32,159 bases of DNA from Myxococcales bacterium (GTDB lineage Bacteria > Myxococcota_A > Polyangia > Polyangiales > Polyangiaceae). Under the pieces are notes generated by a model that saw nothing but the letters and a program-made list of their open reading frames with translations, had not been told where the DNA came from and did not search any database. This document shows positions 1 to 7,370 of this stretch, piece by piece. Positions within the stretch are counted from its first letter, which is position 1. Each line of letters starts with the position of its first letter. A program made the translations under genes and the position numbers. The DNA is taken from positions 1 to 32,159 of the forward strand of contig SHZB01000019.1 of the NCBI GenBank assembly GCA_009692485.1, written 5' to 3'.

Positions 1-792
1 GCACGCCTTGGCCACCGCGACGCGACCGTGGCGGACGCCGTGCAGGCGCTCGAGCTGTCGTCCCCGCGCCGCAAATATCTCATCGCGCCGCTGCTCCTCG
101 CGGTCGGCCAAGCAGAGGGCGCCCTGGCACTGCTCGATGTCGCCGCGGCGAATGCGGCCGACTACCACCCGCTCGCCCAGACGAGGATTTTTCTGAACCA
201 GGCGCTCGCGCTCGCACACACGCAGCGATTCGAGATGGCTCAACTCGCAGCCGAGCGGGCGTATCTTCGCGCGATCGATGCCGAGCGCGCTGCCGAGCTC
301 GCCCGTGAACAGAGCTTCGATGGCCTCATGCTCGAGGACGACAAACTCGCCGCGGCCTGGATGTGGGCTGCCGCGTCGCTCCTCGCGAACAAGCCCGAAG
401 ACGTGATCGCGACCTTCGTCGAGCACGAGGACGATCGCCTCGCGGAGGTCGGCAAGTGGACTCGCCTCGCGACGATGCCAGAAAACGAGCGGCGGCTCGT
501 GCGTGGGGATCTCGCGCTCCTCGCTGCGAACGATCCGGCGCTTCCGGCGGTCATGTACGTCGTGAGCCGCGCTGTCCCACCGGCGCACAACGTGGAGGTC
601 TGGCTCGACCGGATTTTCCACGACGAGCACATGAGCCAGCCTGTGCGGGCCATGCGAGCTCGCTCCGAGGCCGCCCGCTGGCGCGACGATCGGGCTATCG
701 AGTTCGAGTGGCAGCGGCTAGCGATGCAATTGCTCGGCCTCGTGCGCGACTACAAGACCTCGGTCCTCGGCCACATTCTCGAGGTGCGATGA
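1..792 (+). CDS. Helical hypothetical protein, 5' truncated by the window edge
   Basis: The frame is open from base 1 to a TGA at 790-792, with no stop upstream of the GTG at 28, so the gene probably begins outside the window. The visible 263 or so residues are Ala/Leu/Glu-rich and almost entirely helical in character. Pairs of amphipathic helices around residues 40-90 (QRFEMAQLAAERAYLRAIDA) resemble tetratricopeptide-like packing, but no canonical TPR signature can be read with confidence. No catalytic motif and no membrane segment are visible in this portion. The downstream DUF2236 gene begins 48 bp later on the same strand. I do not recognise the family. A scaffold or interaction role would be a guess from the helical repeats only. 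Confidence 0.72.
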   Translation, partial: ARLGHRDATVADAVQALELSSPRRKYLIAPLLLAVGQAEGALALLDVAAANAADYHPLAQTRIFLNQALALAHTQRFEMAQLAAERAYLRAIDAERAAELAREQSFDGLMLEDDKLAAAWMWAAASLLANKPEDVIATFVEHEDDRLAEVGKWTRLATMPENERRLVRGDLALLAANDPALPAVMYVVSRAVPPAHNVEVWLDRIFHDEHMSQPVRAMRARSEAARWRDDRAIEFEWQRLAMQLLGLVRDYKTSVLGHILEVR

Positions 793-840
793 GCCTCGCG
801 CGCAGCACGAGCGGCGGGTTGGGGCCTTCGCTTCGATGAC

Positions 841-2049
841 ATGACCGTCACTCGCGCGGAGCTCGAAGCATCGCTAGCACGCCTCCGCCGCGAGCTCAGC
901 GCTGCGGCTGACACTGCGCCTAACGTTGCGGCTGACACTGCGCCCGAAACTGCGGCCAGCGTTGCGCCTGAAACTGCGGCGGGCAGTGCACCTGACACTG
1001 CGCCTAGCACCCCGGCGGACAAGGAAATCGCCGGAATTTACGGGCCCGCGAGCATGAGCTGGCGCATCAACCGCGAGCTTGTGATCTTCCTTGCCGGGGG
1101 ACGCGCCGCGCTCCTGCAGCTTGCCCACCCGTTCGTCGCGCACGCGATCGACCAGCACTCACAGGCGCGCGGTGATCTTCTCGGACGATTCCAGCGCACC
1201 TTCCAAAACGTGTTCGCCATGGCGTTCGGCGATCTCGAGCAAGCCACCGCGTCGGCTCGCCGCGTACACTCCGTCCACCAGCGTGTAACCGGCACGATGC
1301 CCGAACCCGCGTCGCCAGTTCACGCAGGCCGCCCGCCAACGACCGACGCGACAGCCGACGCGACAGCCGACGCAACAGCCGACGCAACAGCCGACGCGAC
1401 AGCCGACGCAACAGCCGACGCGAAAGCCGACGCGAAAGCCGACGCGTACGCCGCCAACGATCCCGACGCGCTCTTCTGGGTGCATGCGACGCTCGTCGAC
1501 AGCGCCGTCGTCGCCTTCGAGCTGTTCGTGCACCCGCTCACGACCGCCGAGAAAGAGCAGTACTACGCAGAATCCCGCCGTTTCGCGCTGCTTTTTGGAA
1601 TCCCCGATCGCGTCGTGCCGCGCGATTGGCCCGCGTTTCTGGCCTACAACCGTCGCATGTGGAGCACGCTGCAAGTCGCGCCACCGGGCGTCGAAATGGG
1701 CCGCGCGCTGCTCTCCCCTCCGGCGCTGACGCCCGCCGTGCTCGCGCGCTGGTACGAGCGCATCACCGCGGGCCTCTTGCCGGAGCCGCTCCGCGCGCAA
1801 TTCGGTTTGCGATTCAACGCACGCGACCGATTCGCATTCGCCGCCTCCATCCAGCTCATACGGGCCTGCCATCGTGCGCTCCCCCGCCATCTTCGCTTCG
1901 TGCCCGCGTACCACGACGCGCTGCGCCGCCTCGCCGGAAAACCCGGGCGCGATCCCGTCGGCGCATGGGTCGAACGTCACGTCCTCGAAGGTCCCCTGTC
2001 GCCGAGCGCCGGCAAGCACAGCCGCACCACACCAGCGCAGAAAACGTAA
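841..2049 (+). CDS. Oxygenase MpaB/DUF2236 family protein with a repeat-expanded loop
   Basis: A 402-residue protein of the MpaB/DUF2236 (latex-clearing-protein-like) family, whose characterised members are haem-dependent oxygenases. The family core is clear: IYGPASMSWRINRE near 67-79, GGRAALLQLAHPFVA near 87-100, the H-x-R-V-x-G stretch near 146-151, and DPDALFWVHATLVDS near 208-221. His96, His146 and His215 are the conserved histidines I would expect to matter. Two segments are foreign to the family. Residues 20-58 are an Ala/Thr/Pro linker made of near-repeats. Residues 169-202 are an Asp-Ala-Thr-Ala tetrapeptide array inserted exactly where relatives pass directly from the HxRVxG region to the DPDAL helix. 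There is no signal peptide. ATG 841 is the first start after the preceding stop. The substrate is unknown. Confidence 0.85.
   Translation: MTVTRAELEASLARLRRELSAAADTAPNVAADTAPETAASVAPETAAGSAPDTAPSTPADKEIAGIYGPASMSWRINRELVIFLAGGRAALLQLAHPFVAHAIDQHSQARGDLLGRFQRTFQNVFAMAFGDLEQATASARRVHSVHQRVTGTMPEPASPVHAGRPPTTDATADATADATADATADATADATADAKADAKADAYAANDPDALFWVHATLVDSAVVAFELFVHPLTTAEKEQYYAESRRFALLFGIPDRVVPRDWPAFLAYNRRMWSTLQVAPPGVEMGRALLSPPALTPAVLARWYERITAGLLPEPLRAQFGLRFNARDRFAFAASIQLIRACHRALPRHLRFVPAYHDALRRLAGKPGRDPVGAWVERHVLEGPLSPSAGKHSRTTPAQKT
1345..1452 (+). repeat. 12-bp in-frame tandem repeat encoding Asp-Ala-Thr-Ala
   Basis: Eight consecutive 12-bp units of the form gacgcRacagcc occupy 1345-1440, the last two reading gacgcgaaagcc. 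A ninth, diverged unit follows at 1441-1452 (gacgcgtacgcc). The units sit in frame inside the MpaB-family gene and encode DATA/DAKA. Only one or two bases vary between units, pointing to recent expansion by slippage. Confidence 0.95.
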
Positions 2050-2107
2050 CGCCACCGTTCGCCCTACGTGCTCGGATTCGCGGGCGGATAGAACGAGCGC
2101 CGCTCGA

Positions 2108-3886
2108 ATGCTAGCCTCTGGGCTCGTCGTGGCAACGCTTCGTTCCTTCTTCGCCGCTGGCCTCGGGCTGTGCATCTCTAGCGCCGCGGCGTGCTTGGAA
2201 GATACGGGCCTCGGCCCCGCGCTCATCATCGACGAAGCTCCCCTCTCCGAGCCCGCGGCCGCACCCCTCCGGCGGCTCTTGGCCCGCCAATACCGGAGCA
2301 GCGTCGCCTATCTCCTCGGCTCCGAGGCGCACGCCGCCGCCGACCCTCCCGACGACTCGGAGCTGAACGGATTCTCGAGCATCGCCGCCAGCCAACACTC
2401 GATGACTACCGGCCTCGTCGCGCACTACGAGTCCTCGGCGCGCGCCATCGCGAAGGCCGCCATGGGCAACCCGGACCGCCTCGCTCAGCTCGCCGCGTGC
2501 GATCGCGAACTCGACGGCGACGAGGCCTGCTACCGCTCGTTCGTCTCGCGCTTCGGACGACTCGCGTTCCGGCGTCCGCTCGCGCCTGACGAGGTCGCGA
2601 CCTTCGTGACCCTCGCGCTCGATGCGGCAAAGCTGCGCGGCACCTTCGAGGCCGGCTTCGAGCTCGTCATTTCGAGCATGTTGCAAGCGCCGAGCTTCCT
2701 CTTTCAGGTAGAGCTCGGTGAGCCGGTCCTTCTCCGCCCCGGCGTCCGCGCGCTCACCGGCTACGAGCTCGCTTCGCGCCTCTCGTTCCTTGTATTGGAC
2801 CGCACGCCGAGCGCCGAGCTGCTCGACGCCGCCGAGGCAGGCACGCTCGACACCGCCGACGGAGTTCGCGCGTGGACCGACGAGCTGCTCGCCGATCCCG
2901 AGTCGCGCGCCGCCGCACGGAGCTTCTTCTCCGAGCTGCTAGTCCTCGACGAGCTCACGACGATCGCGAAAGATCCAGCGCTTTTTCCGGCGTTTTCGCC
3001 ATCGCTTGCCGCTTCGATGCGTGAAGAAACGCTTCGCCTCGTCGACCACGTACTTTGGGATGCGGCCTTGCCCGTCACCCGCCTCATCTCCTCGGAGACG
3101 ACCTTCATCGACGAGCCGCTCGCCTCCCTCTACGCGACGGCCATGCCCGAGTCGCCGTGGCAAGAGACACACTTGCCCGCCAAGCAGGGTCGCCGCGGCC
3201 TCCTCACGCACGCGTCGATCCTCTCGCGCCAGGCGCACGCAAACTCCACCTCGGCCACCTATCGCGGGCTCTTCGTGATGGAGCGATTTTTGTGTCGCAC
3301 GATGCCGCCGCCACCGCCGGGCGTCATCACCGAGCTGCCCCCGAGCAGCGCCGCTCCCACGCTTCGGGACCGCCTCGCCGTCCATCAGGCCGACCCCGTG
3401 TGCCGCGCGTGCCACGAGACCGCCGACACCATCGGCCTCGCCTTCGAGAACTTCGACGCCATCGGCCGCTGGCGCTTGAAAGAGAACGGCGCCGTCATCG
3501 ACCCAAGCGGCCAGCTCGAGGGGCTGGGTTCCTCCGGCAACGCGGGGTCCGGCACGTCCGGCACCGCGGGGTCCGGCACGTCCGGCACCGCGGGGTCCGG
3601 CACTTCGGCAAACGCCGGGGATGGCTCTTTCGCCGATGCGGCCGGCCTCGCGGAGCTACTCGCCGGCTCGCCCGAGCTTCCACACTGCCTGCTTCGGCAG
3701 ATGTTCCGCAATTCCACCGGCCACGTCGAGTTGAAGTCGGAGCTGCGCGCGATCGACGTCGTGTTCGAGGCGTGGCGGGACGCGGGCACGACCTACCCGG
3801 CGCTCTTGCGTGAGCTGGCCGCGAGCGATCTCTTTCGGCACGTCGGGACGCACGCGGGCGCGCCGCCGGACGAGGCGACTCCATGA
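2108..3886 (+). CDS. DUF1592-family protein (DUF1587/1595/1592/1588/1585 architecture) with CxxCH
   Basis: A 592-residue exported protein with the multi-domain arrangement common in Planctomycetota and Myxococcota. DUF1587 is at about 53-120 (LRRLLARQYRSSVAYLLG), DUF1595 at 135-195 (CYRSFVSRFGRLAFRRPL), DUF1592 at 205-335 (LTGYELASRLSFLV), DUF1588 at 355-460 (THASILSRQAHANSTSATYR, RFLCRTMPPPPPGV) and DUF1585 at 512-580. A single CRACH motif at residues 432-436 could bind haem c, as proposed for relatives, but binding is not proven. The N-terminus is hydrophobic and ends SSAAAC, so it is a signal peptide or a weak lipobox. The open frame extends upstream into the MpaB gene; ATG 2108 is preferred because it gives the signal peptide. 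A Gly/Ser/Thr repeat separates DUF1588 and DUF1585. The stop overlaps the DUF1552 start by 4 bp, so the two are probably co-translated. Confidence 0.88.
   Translation: MLASGLVVATLRSFFAAGLGLCISSAAACLEDTGLGPALIIDEAPLSEPAAAPLRRLLARQYRSSVAYLLGSEAHAAADPPDDSELNGFSSIAASQHSMTTGLVAHYESSARAIAKAAMGNPDRLAQLAACDRELDGDEACYRSFVSRFGRLAFRRPLAPDEVATFVTLALDAAKLRGTFEAGFELVISSMLQAPSFLFQVELGEPVLLRPGVRALTGYELASRLSFLVLDRTPSAELLDAAEAGTLDTADGVRAWTDELLADPESRAAARSFFSELLVLDELTTIAKDPALFPAFSPSLAASMREETLRLVDHVLWDAALPVTRLISSETTFIDEPLASLYATAMPESPWQETHLPAKQGRRGLLTHASILSRQAHANSTSATYRGLFVMERFLCRTMPPPPPGVITELPPSSAAPTLRDRLAVHQADPVCRACHETADTIGLAFENFDAIGRWRLKENGAVIDPSGQLEGLGSSGNAGSGTSGTAGSGTSGTAGSGTSANAGDGSFADAAGLAELLAGSPELPHCLLRQMFRNSTGHVELKSELRAIDVVFEAWRDAGTTYPALLRELAASDLFRHVGTHAGAPPDEATP
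3548..3619 (+). repeat. 24-bp in-frame tandem repeat in the DUF1592 gene
   Basis: Two identical 24-bp units (3548-3571 and 3572-3595) and a diverged third (3596-3619) encode SGTSGTAG-type octapeptides. A partial unit precedes them from about 3531. The array forms a flexible linker between the CxxCH-containing DUF1588 region and DUF1585. Confidence 0.93.
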
Positions 3887-5346
3887 CGCGACGCAAGCTC
3901 CCGCGCGAGCTGTCGCTGCCACGTCGCATGCTTCCGCGCGAGCTGGTGATGCCGCGCCGCACCTTGCTTCGCAGCATGCTCGGCGGCACCGCGATCGCGT
4001 TCGGCCTGCCGCTGCTCGAGACGATGCTCGACGCGCACGGCACCGCGCTCGCCGACGGCCACGCCCTTCCGCGGCGGCTCATCACCTGGATGTGGGGCAA
4101 CGGCTGCCGCCTCGAACATTGGGTGCCCAAGCTCACCGGACCGGACTACGCGCTGACACCTGAACTCGCGCCGCTCGAAAAAGTAAAAGACCAGTTCACG
4201 GTGCTCAGCGGCTTTCAAAATCGCATCGCCGGCCGCCGCGGTCACCACGACGGAATGGCCGCGCTCTGGAGCGGTCACGCCTTCATCGAGCTCGACGCGA
4301 TGGGCGCGCCCTACGCCTCGAAGTTCGGCGGCATGAGCATCGATCAACGCGCCGCCGATCTCATGAGCACGGACACGCTCTTCAAATCGCTCGAGTTCGG
4401 CGTCACCAAACGCCACCTCACCAACCAGGGGCCGACGCTCGAGACGATGGCGCATCGCGGGCCCGACCAGCCGCTCTTCGCCGAGCGCGATCCGCAGAAG
4501 GTCTACGACAAGCTCTTCGCTTCCTTCATGCCGCCGCCCGACAACGGCGATCCCGAGGGTGCCCTTCGCTACCGCGCCCTCGACGCCGTGCTCGCCGATC
4601 TCCATCGCCTCGAAAAGCGTGTCGGCGCCTCCGACCGCGCGCGCCTTCAGCTCCACGCCGAGAGCGTCTTCGAGCTCGAGCAACAGCTGCTCGTAATCCC
4701 ACCTTCGTGCGCCGTGATCCCGAAGCCCGGCAAGCTCGACTTCAACGCCGACGGCAGCGAACCGCTCGCCGAGATCCACTCCGCGATGAGCAAGCTCATG
4801 GTGCTCGCGTTCTCTTGCGATCTCAGCCGCGTCGCGAGCTGCATGTTCACCGCGCCGAGCGGCGGCCAGCAATTCCCGTCGCTCACGCCCTCCAAATTCC
4901 CAGCATTTCCGGGCGCAAACGACTACAGCCACGCTGACCATCACAACGTCAGCCACGTGAACGCCGACTACGAGCAGGCCTTCATCCACGAGAGCGTGGT
5001 CTCGTGCATGCAGAATTTTTCCGTCTTGCTCGAGCTCTTGGCCGCCACGCCGGACGGAGTCGGCAGCTTGCTCGATCAGACCTGCGTGCTCGCGGGCAGC
5101 GACGTCACCGAGGGCTGGAGCCACTCCGAGAACGACTATCCCATCCTCATCGCGGGCGGCGCCGGCGGTCGCTTGCGCCAAGGCGTCGGACACTATCGCT
5201 CCCCCAATAGCGAGAGCCTCTCGGACATCGGCCTCGCGGTCTTGCGCGCCGTGGTCCCCGACCCCACGCTCGTCCAAAGCTACGGCTCCGACTCCGGCAA
5301 CTACCAGGGCTACACGACCACCCCATGCGCCGCGATCCTCGTGTGA
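3883..5346 (+). CDS. DUF1552 domain-containing protein, Tat-type leader
   Basis: A 487-residue protein of the DUF1552 family, the regular genetic partner of DUF1592 proteins. The start overlaps the previous stop (ATGA at 3883-3886). A twin-arginine-like leader follows: MPRRTLLRSMLGG at residues 23-35, then a hydrophobic stretch. The family core includes RRLITWMWGNGCRLEHWVP, a GRRGHHDGMAALWSGH segment, the DPQKVYDKLF region, ADHHNVSH near residue 350 and LLDQTCVLAGSDVTEGWSH near 405. DUF1552 proteins are related in layout to DUF1501 sulfatase-like secreted proteins, but no reaction is established. Residues 4-14 and 15-25 are a duplication of an 11-residue segment ahead of the Tat motif, so initiation at ATG 3949 (MPRRTLL) is an alternative. 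Confidence 0.88.
   Translation: MTRRKLPRELSLPRRMLPRELVMPRRTLLRSMLGGTAIAFGLPLLETMLDAHGTALADGHALPRRLITWMWGNGCRLEHWVPKLTGPDYALTPELAPLEKVKDQFTVLSGFQNRIAGRRGHHDGMAALWSGHAFIELDAMGAPYASKFGGMSIDQRAADLMSTDTLFKSLEFGVTKRHLTNQGPTLETMAHRGPDQPLFAERDPQKVYDKLFASFMPPPDNGDPEGALRYRALDAVLADLHRLEKRVGASDRARLQLHAESVFELEQQLLVIPPSCAVIPKPGKLDFNADGSEPLAEIHSAMSKLMVLAFSCDLSRVASCMFTAPSGGQQFPSLTPSKFPAFPGANDYSHADHHNVSHVNADYEQAFIHESVVSCMQNFSVLLELLAATPDGVGSLLDQTCVLAGSDVTEGWSHSENDYPILIAGGAGGRLRQGVGHYRSPNSESLSDIGLAVLRAVVPDPTLVQSYGSDSGNYQGYTTTPCAAILV
3892..3957 (+). repeat. 33-bp in-frame duplication at the DUF1552 N-terminus
   Basis: Two 33-bp units (3892-3924 and 3925-3957) encode RKLPRELSLPR and RMLPRELVMPR. They lie between the coupled ATG at 3883 and the RR of the Tat-like leader. 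The duplication lengthens the n-region of the signal peptide. Confidence 0.8.
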
Positions 5347-5582
5347 CGCCGTTCGCGGCGTTTTCCGGCAACTCCGCGCTCACGCCGTCGGCCGCGCACA
5401 CCGGTCTCATCACCGTCGCTGCGTTCGTCGCGCTCGCCTCCGTCGCGTGCAGCCGCAGCGACCTCGACGAGTTCACGCACCCACGCGAGCACTACGGCAT
5501 GAACTACGAAAACTTCTGCTCGGACGGCGTCGACCCCTTCGCGCCAGGCTCAGAACTTCCCGAGAATTGCGGCCAATTCTAG
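5325..5582 (+). CDS. Small lipoprotein, 85 aa, third gene of the DUF1592/DUF1552 unit
   Basis: A short reading frame starting within the last 22 bp of the DUF1552 gene and ending 18 bp before the convergent DUF885 gene. After a polar N-terminus there is a hydrophobic segment (GLITVAAFVALASVAC) ending in a plausible lipobox Cys at about residue 42. The mature part is only about 43 residues, acidic and aromatic, with DLDEFTHPREHYGMNYENFC and a C-terminal ELPENCGQF; it carries two more Cys. I do not recognise it. The overlap suggests co-expression with the two preceding secreted proteins. The composition (Tyr/Phe/Glu/Asp-rich) looks selected rather than random GC-rich frame, which supports a real gene. 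Confidence 0.6.
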   Translation: MRRDPRVTPFAAFSGNSALTPSAAHTGLITVAAFVALASVACSRSDLDEFTHPREHYGMNYENFCSDGVDPFAPGSELPENCGQF

Positions 5583-5600
5583 CGCTCGGTCGCTTGCGCC

Positions 5601-7370
5601 TCACCGCACCACGCCAAGCTCGGCGAGCACCCGCTCACGGATGAGCGCGACCGGCGGCGCACCGTGTCCGAGCAGCGCGTCATGGAAGGCCCGCAGGTTG
5701 AACCTTGCACCGAGCGCCTTCTGCGCCTCCGCTCGCAGCGCGAGGATCTGCAGCTTGCCGAGCGTGTACGCGAAGTAGCCGGGATCGAAGGTCGCACGCA
5801 CCGCCTGCTGTCGGGCGCTCGCCTTGTCCTGCGCGCAGTCGCGCATGAAGCGCTGCTCGGCCTCGGCCAAGGTCACCCCCTTGGCGTGCACGCCGATCGA
5901 CACGACGAAGCGGCAGTTGCGAAGCAGCGCATCCGCGAGCTGACCCACGCGACTCTGCGGCTCCTCCGCGCCGAAGCCCTCGTCGATCATGAGCTGCTCG
6001 ACGTAGTGCGCCCAGCCCTCCGTGAACGAGTAGCTGTCGCCCAGCTTCTGGATGCGCGTCGGCGCGCGGCGGATGAAGAGTCCGTGCAGAAAATGCCCCG
6101 GATACACCTCGTGCACGGTCGTCGCGAGCAGCGTTCCGATCGGAAAGATGTACGCCTCTTGCTCGTCCTTGGGCCAGCTCGGGTCGGGCAGCGTGATGTA
6201 ATAAAACCCCTTTCGCACCGTGTCGAAAGGCCCGGGCATGCTCAAGAACGCGGCGTTCCAGCGCATGTACGGCGGCGACTCTTCGAGGACGGCGCGGTCC
6301 TCCGACGGGATCGTCACGAGCTCTTTCTTCAGCACGAAGGCGCGTGACGCTTCCATCATGCGCGTCGCCTCACCCAAGAGCGCGCTCGCCGCCGGTCGCG
6401 TCACCTTCACCGTCGGGAGCAGCGTCTCGTACGCGGATTTGTTGCGAGCGAGATCGGCCTCGGCCATCGCCTCGAACTCCGCAAGCTCGATCCCGCGACC
6501 CTCCTGCGCGGCGACAAAACGCAGGAATTTCTCCCGTCCAAGAACGTGCGCCGTGTCGTTCGAGCGCGGCAGCCACTCGCGCTCGAGCCGACCCGCAAGC
6601 GCACTCGCAGCATCCGCGAGCGCCGCGTTGCTCTTCGCAAATCGCGCCTGAAACGCGCCGTCCCCCACCTTGCCAACGAGCTTCACCACGTCGCCACGAA
6701 GATATTCCGCGTAGCCGCGATAGCTCGCGATCGCGGTCTCGAGGATTGGGCGGCTCAGCTCGGCGCGCAGGTTCGTGGTGACGGCATCGAGCTGTGCGAG
6801 CGCGGCCTCTTCATGCTCGACGAGGCTCCGCGCACGATCCGCGAGCGGCGCGTACTCGAACTTGACGTAACTGCCGACGTCGAAGAGCTCTTCGTAAAAG
6901 CGCGGATCGGTGAACGGCAGCGCGCGCTCCCTCAAATTGAAGAGCTCGAACTCGAGGCGGCTCTTCAAGATCGCACGGTCGAGCGCCTCGTCCTTGGAGA
7001 GCGTGGCGACCGCAACTCGGTCGAGGTCCGTGGCAGCACGCTCGAGAAACTCCGCGTGCGCTGCGAGCCCCGCCGCATCGTAGCGCGCGAGCTTGCCGTC
7101 GAAGGCGTGAAGCCCCGCCTGCCGCGCCCACGCCGGACTCGCCCGCAAGAGGCCATCGACGATGCCGTCGCTCACCGCCGCAAAGCTGTGCACGCCCGCG
7201 TTTACAGCCGCGCCCGAAATCGCAGCCGAGCCCGAAATCGCGCCATTTCCTGTCGCGTTCGCCCCAGCCCCGCAACCGCCGCCGGCAAGCGCACACGCCG
7301 CGAGGAAGAGCGCGCACACCGCGGCTCGCACCGGCCTCGCGCACGCCGCTGGTGTTAGCTCACAGGTCAT
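5601..7370 (-). CDS. DUF885 metallopeptidase-like lipoprotein
   Basis: A 589-residue protein of the DUF885 family, predicted zinc peptidases acting outside the cytoplasm. The motif HEVYPGH at residues 420-426 and the downstream EGWAHYVEQL at 451-460 are the family's metal-binding and catalytic hallmarks and are intact. The N-terminus is a lipoprotein signal with LAAC ending at Cys26, followed by an Ala/Gly/Ser linker containing two copies of an 18-bp unit. ATG 7370 is chosen because it overlaps the purB stop (ATGA) and gives the signal peptide; the frame stays open further upstream but only antisense to nothing useful and inside purB. Substrate is unknown; family members cleave small peptides or are uncharacterised. 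Confidence 0.87.
   Translation of the reverse strand: MTCELTPAACARPVRAAVCALFLAACALAGGGCGAGANATGNGAISGSAAISGAAVNAGVHSFAAVSDGIVDGLLRASPAWARQAGLHAFDGKLARYDAAGLAAHAEFLERAATDLDRVAVATLSKDEALDRAILKSRLEFELFNLRERALPFTDPRFYEELFDVGSYVKFEYAPLADRARSLVEHEEAALAQLDAVTTNLRAELSRPILETAIASYRGYAEYLRGDVVKLVGKVGDGAFQARFAKSNAALADAASALAGRLEREWLPRSNDTAHVLGREKFLRFVAAQEGRGIELAEFEAMAEADLARNKSAYETLLPTVKVTRPAASALLGEATRMMEASRAFVLKKELVTIPSEDRAVLEESPPYMRWNAAFLSMPGPFDTVRKGFYYITLPDPSWPKDEQEAYIFPIGTLLATTVHEVYPGHFLHGLFIRRAPTRIQKLGDSYSFTEGWAHYVEQLMIDEGFGAEEPQSRVGQLADALLRNCRFVVSIGVHAKGVTLAEAEQRFMRDCAQDKASARQQAVRATFDPGYFAYTLGKLQILALRAEAQKALGARFNLRAFHDALLGHGAPPVALIRERVLAELGVVR
7210..7245 (-). repeat. 18-bp in-frame duplication in the DUF885 lipoprotein linker
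   Basis: Two 18-bp units (7210-7227, 7228-7245) share the core cccgaaatcgc and encode AISG-type hexapeptides just after the lipobox Cys. Confidence 0.7.

Noticed and set aside
1345-1452. Possible CRISPR or regulatory iteron array
   Set aside because: The 12-bp units translate in frame inside a recognised enzyme, and no origin-type neighbours are present.
3793-5277. 494-codon open frame on the minus strand
   Set aside because: It is antisense to the DUF1552 gene, is rich in Arg/Glu/His/Gly/Ala as expected of GC-rich shadow frames and has no recognisable motif; the sense frame has a full family match.
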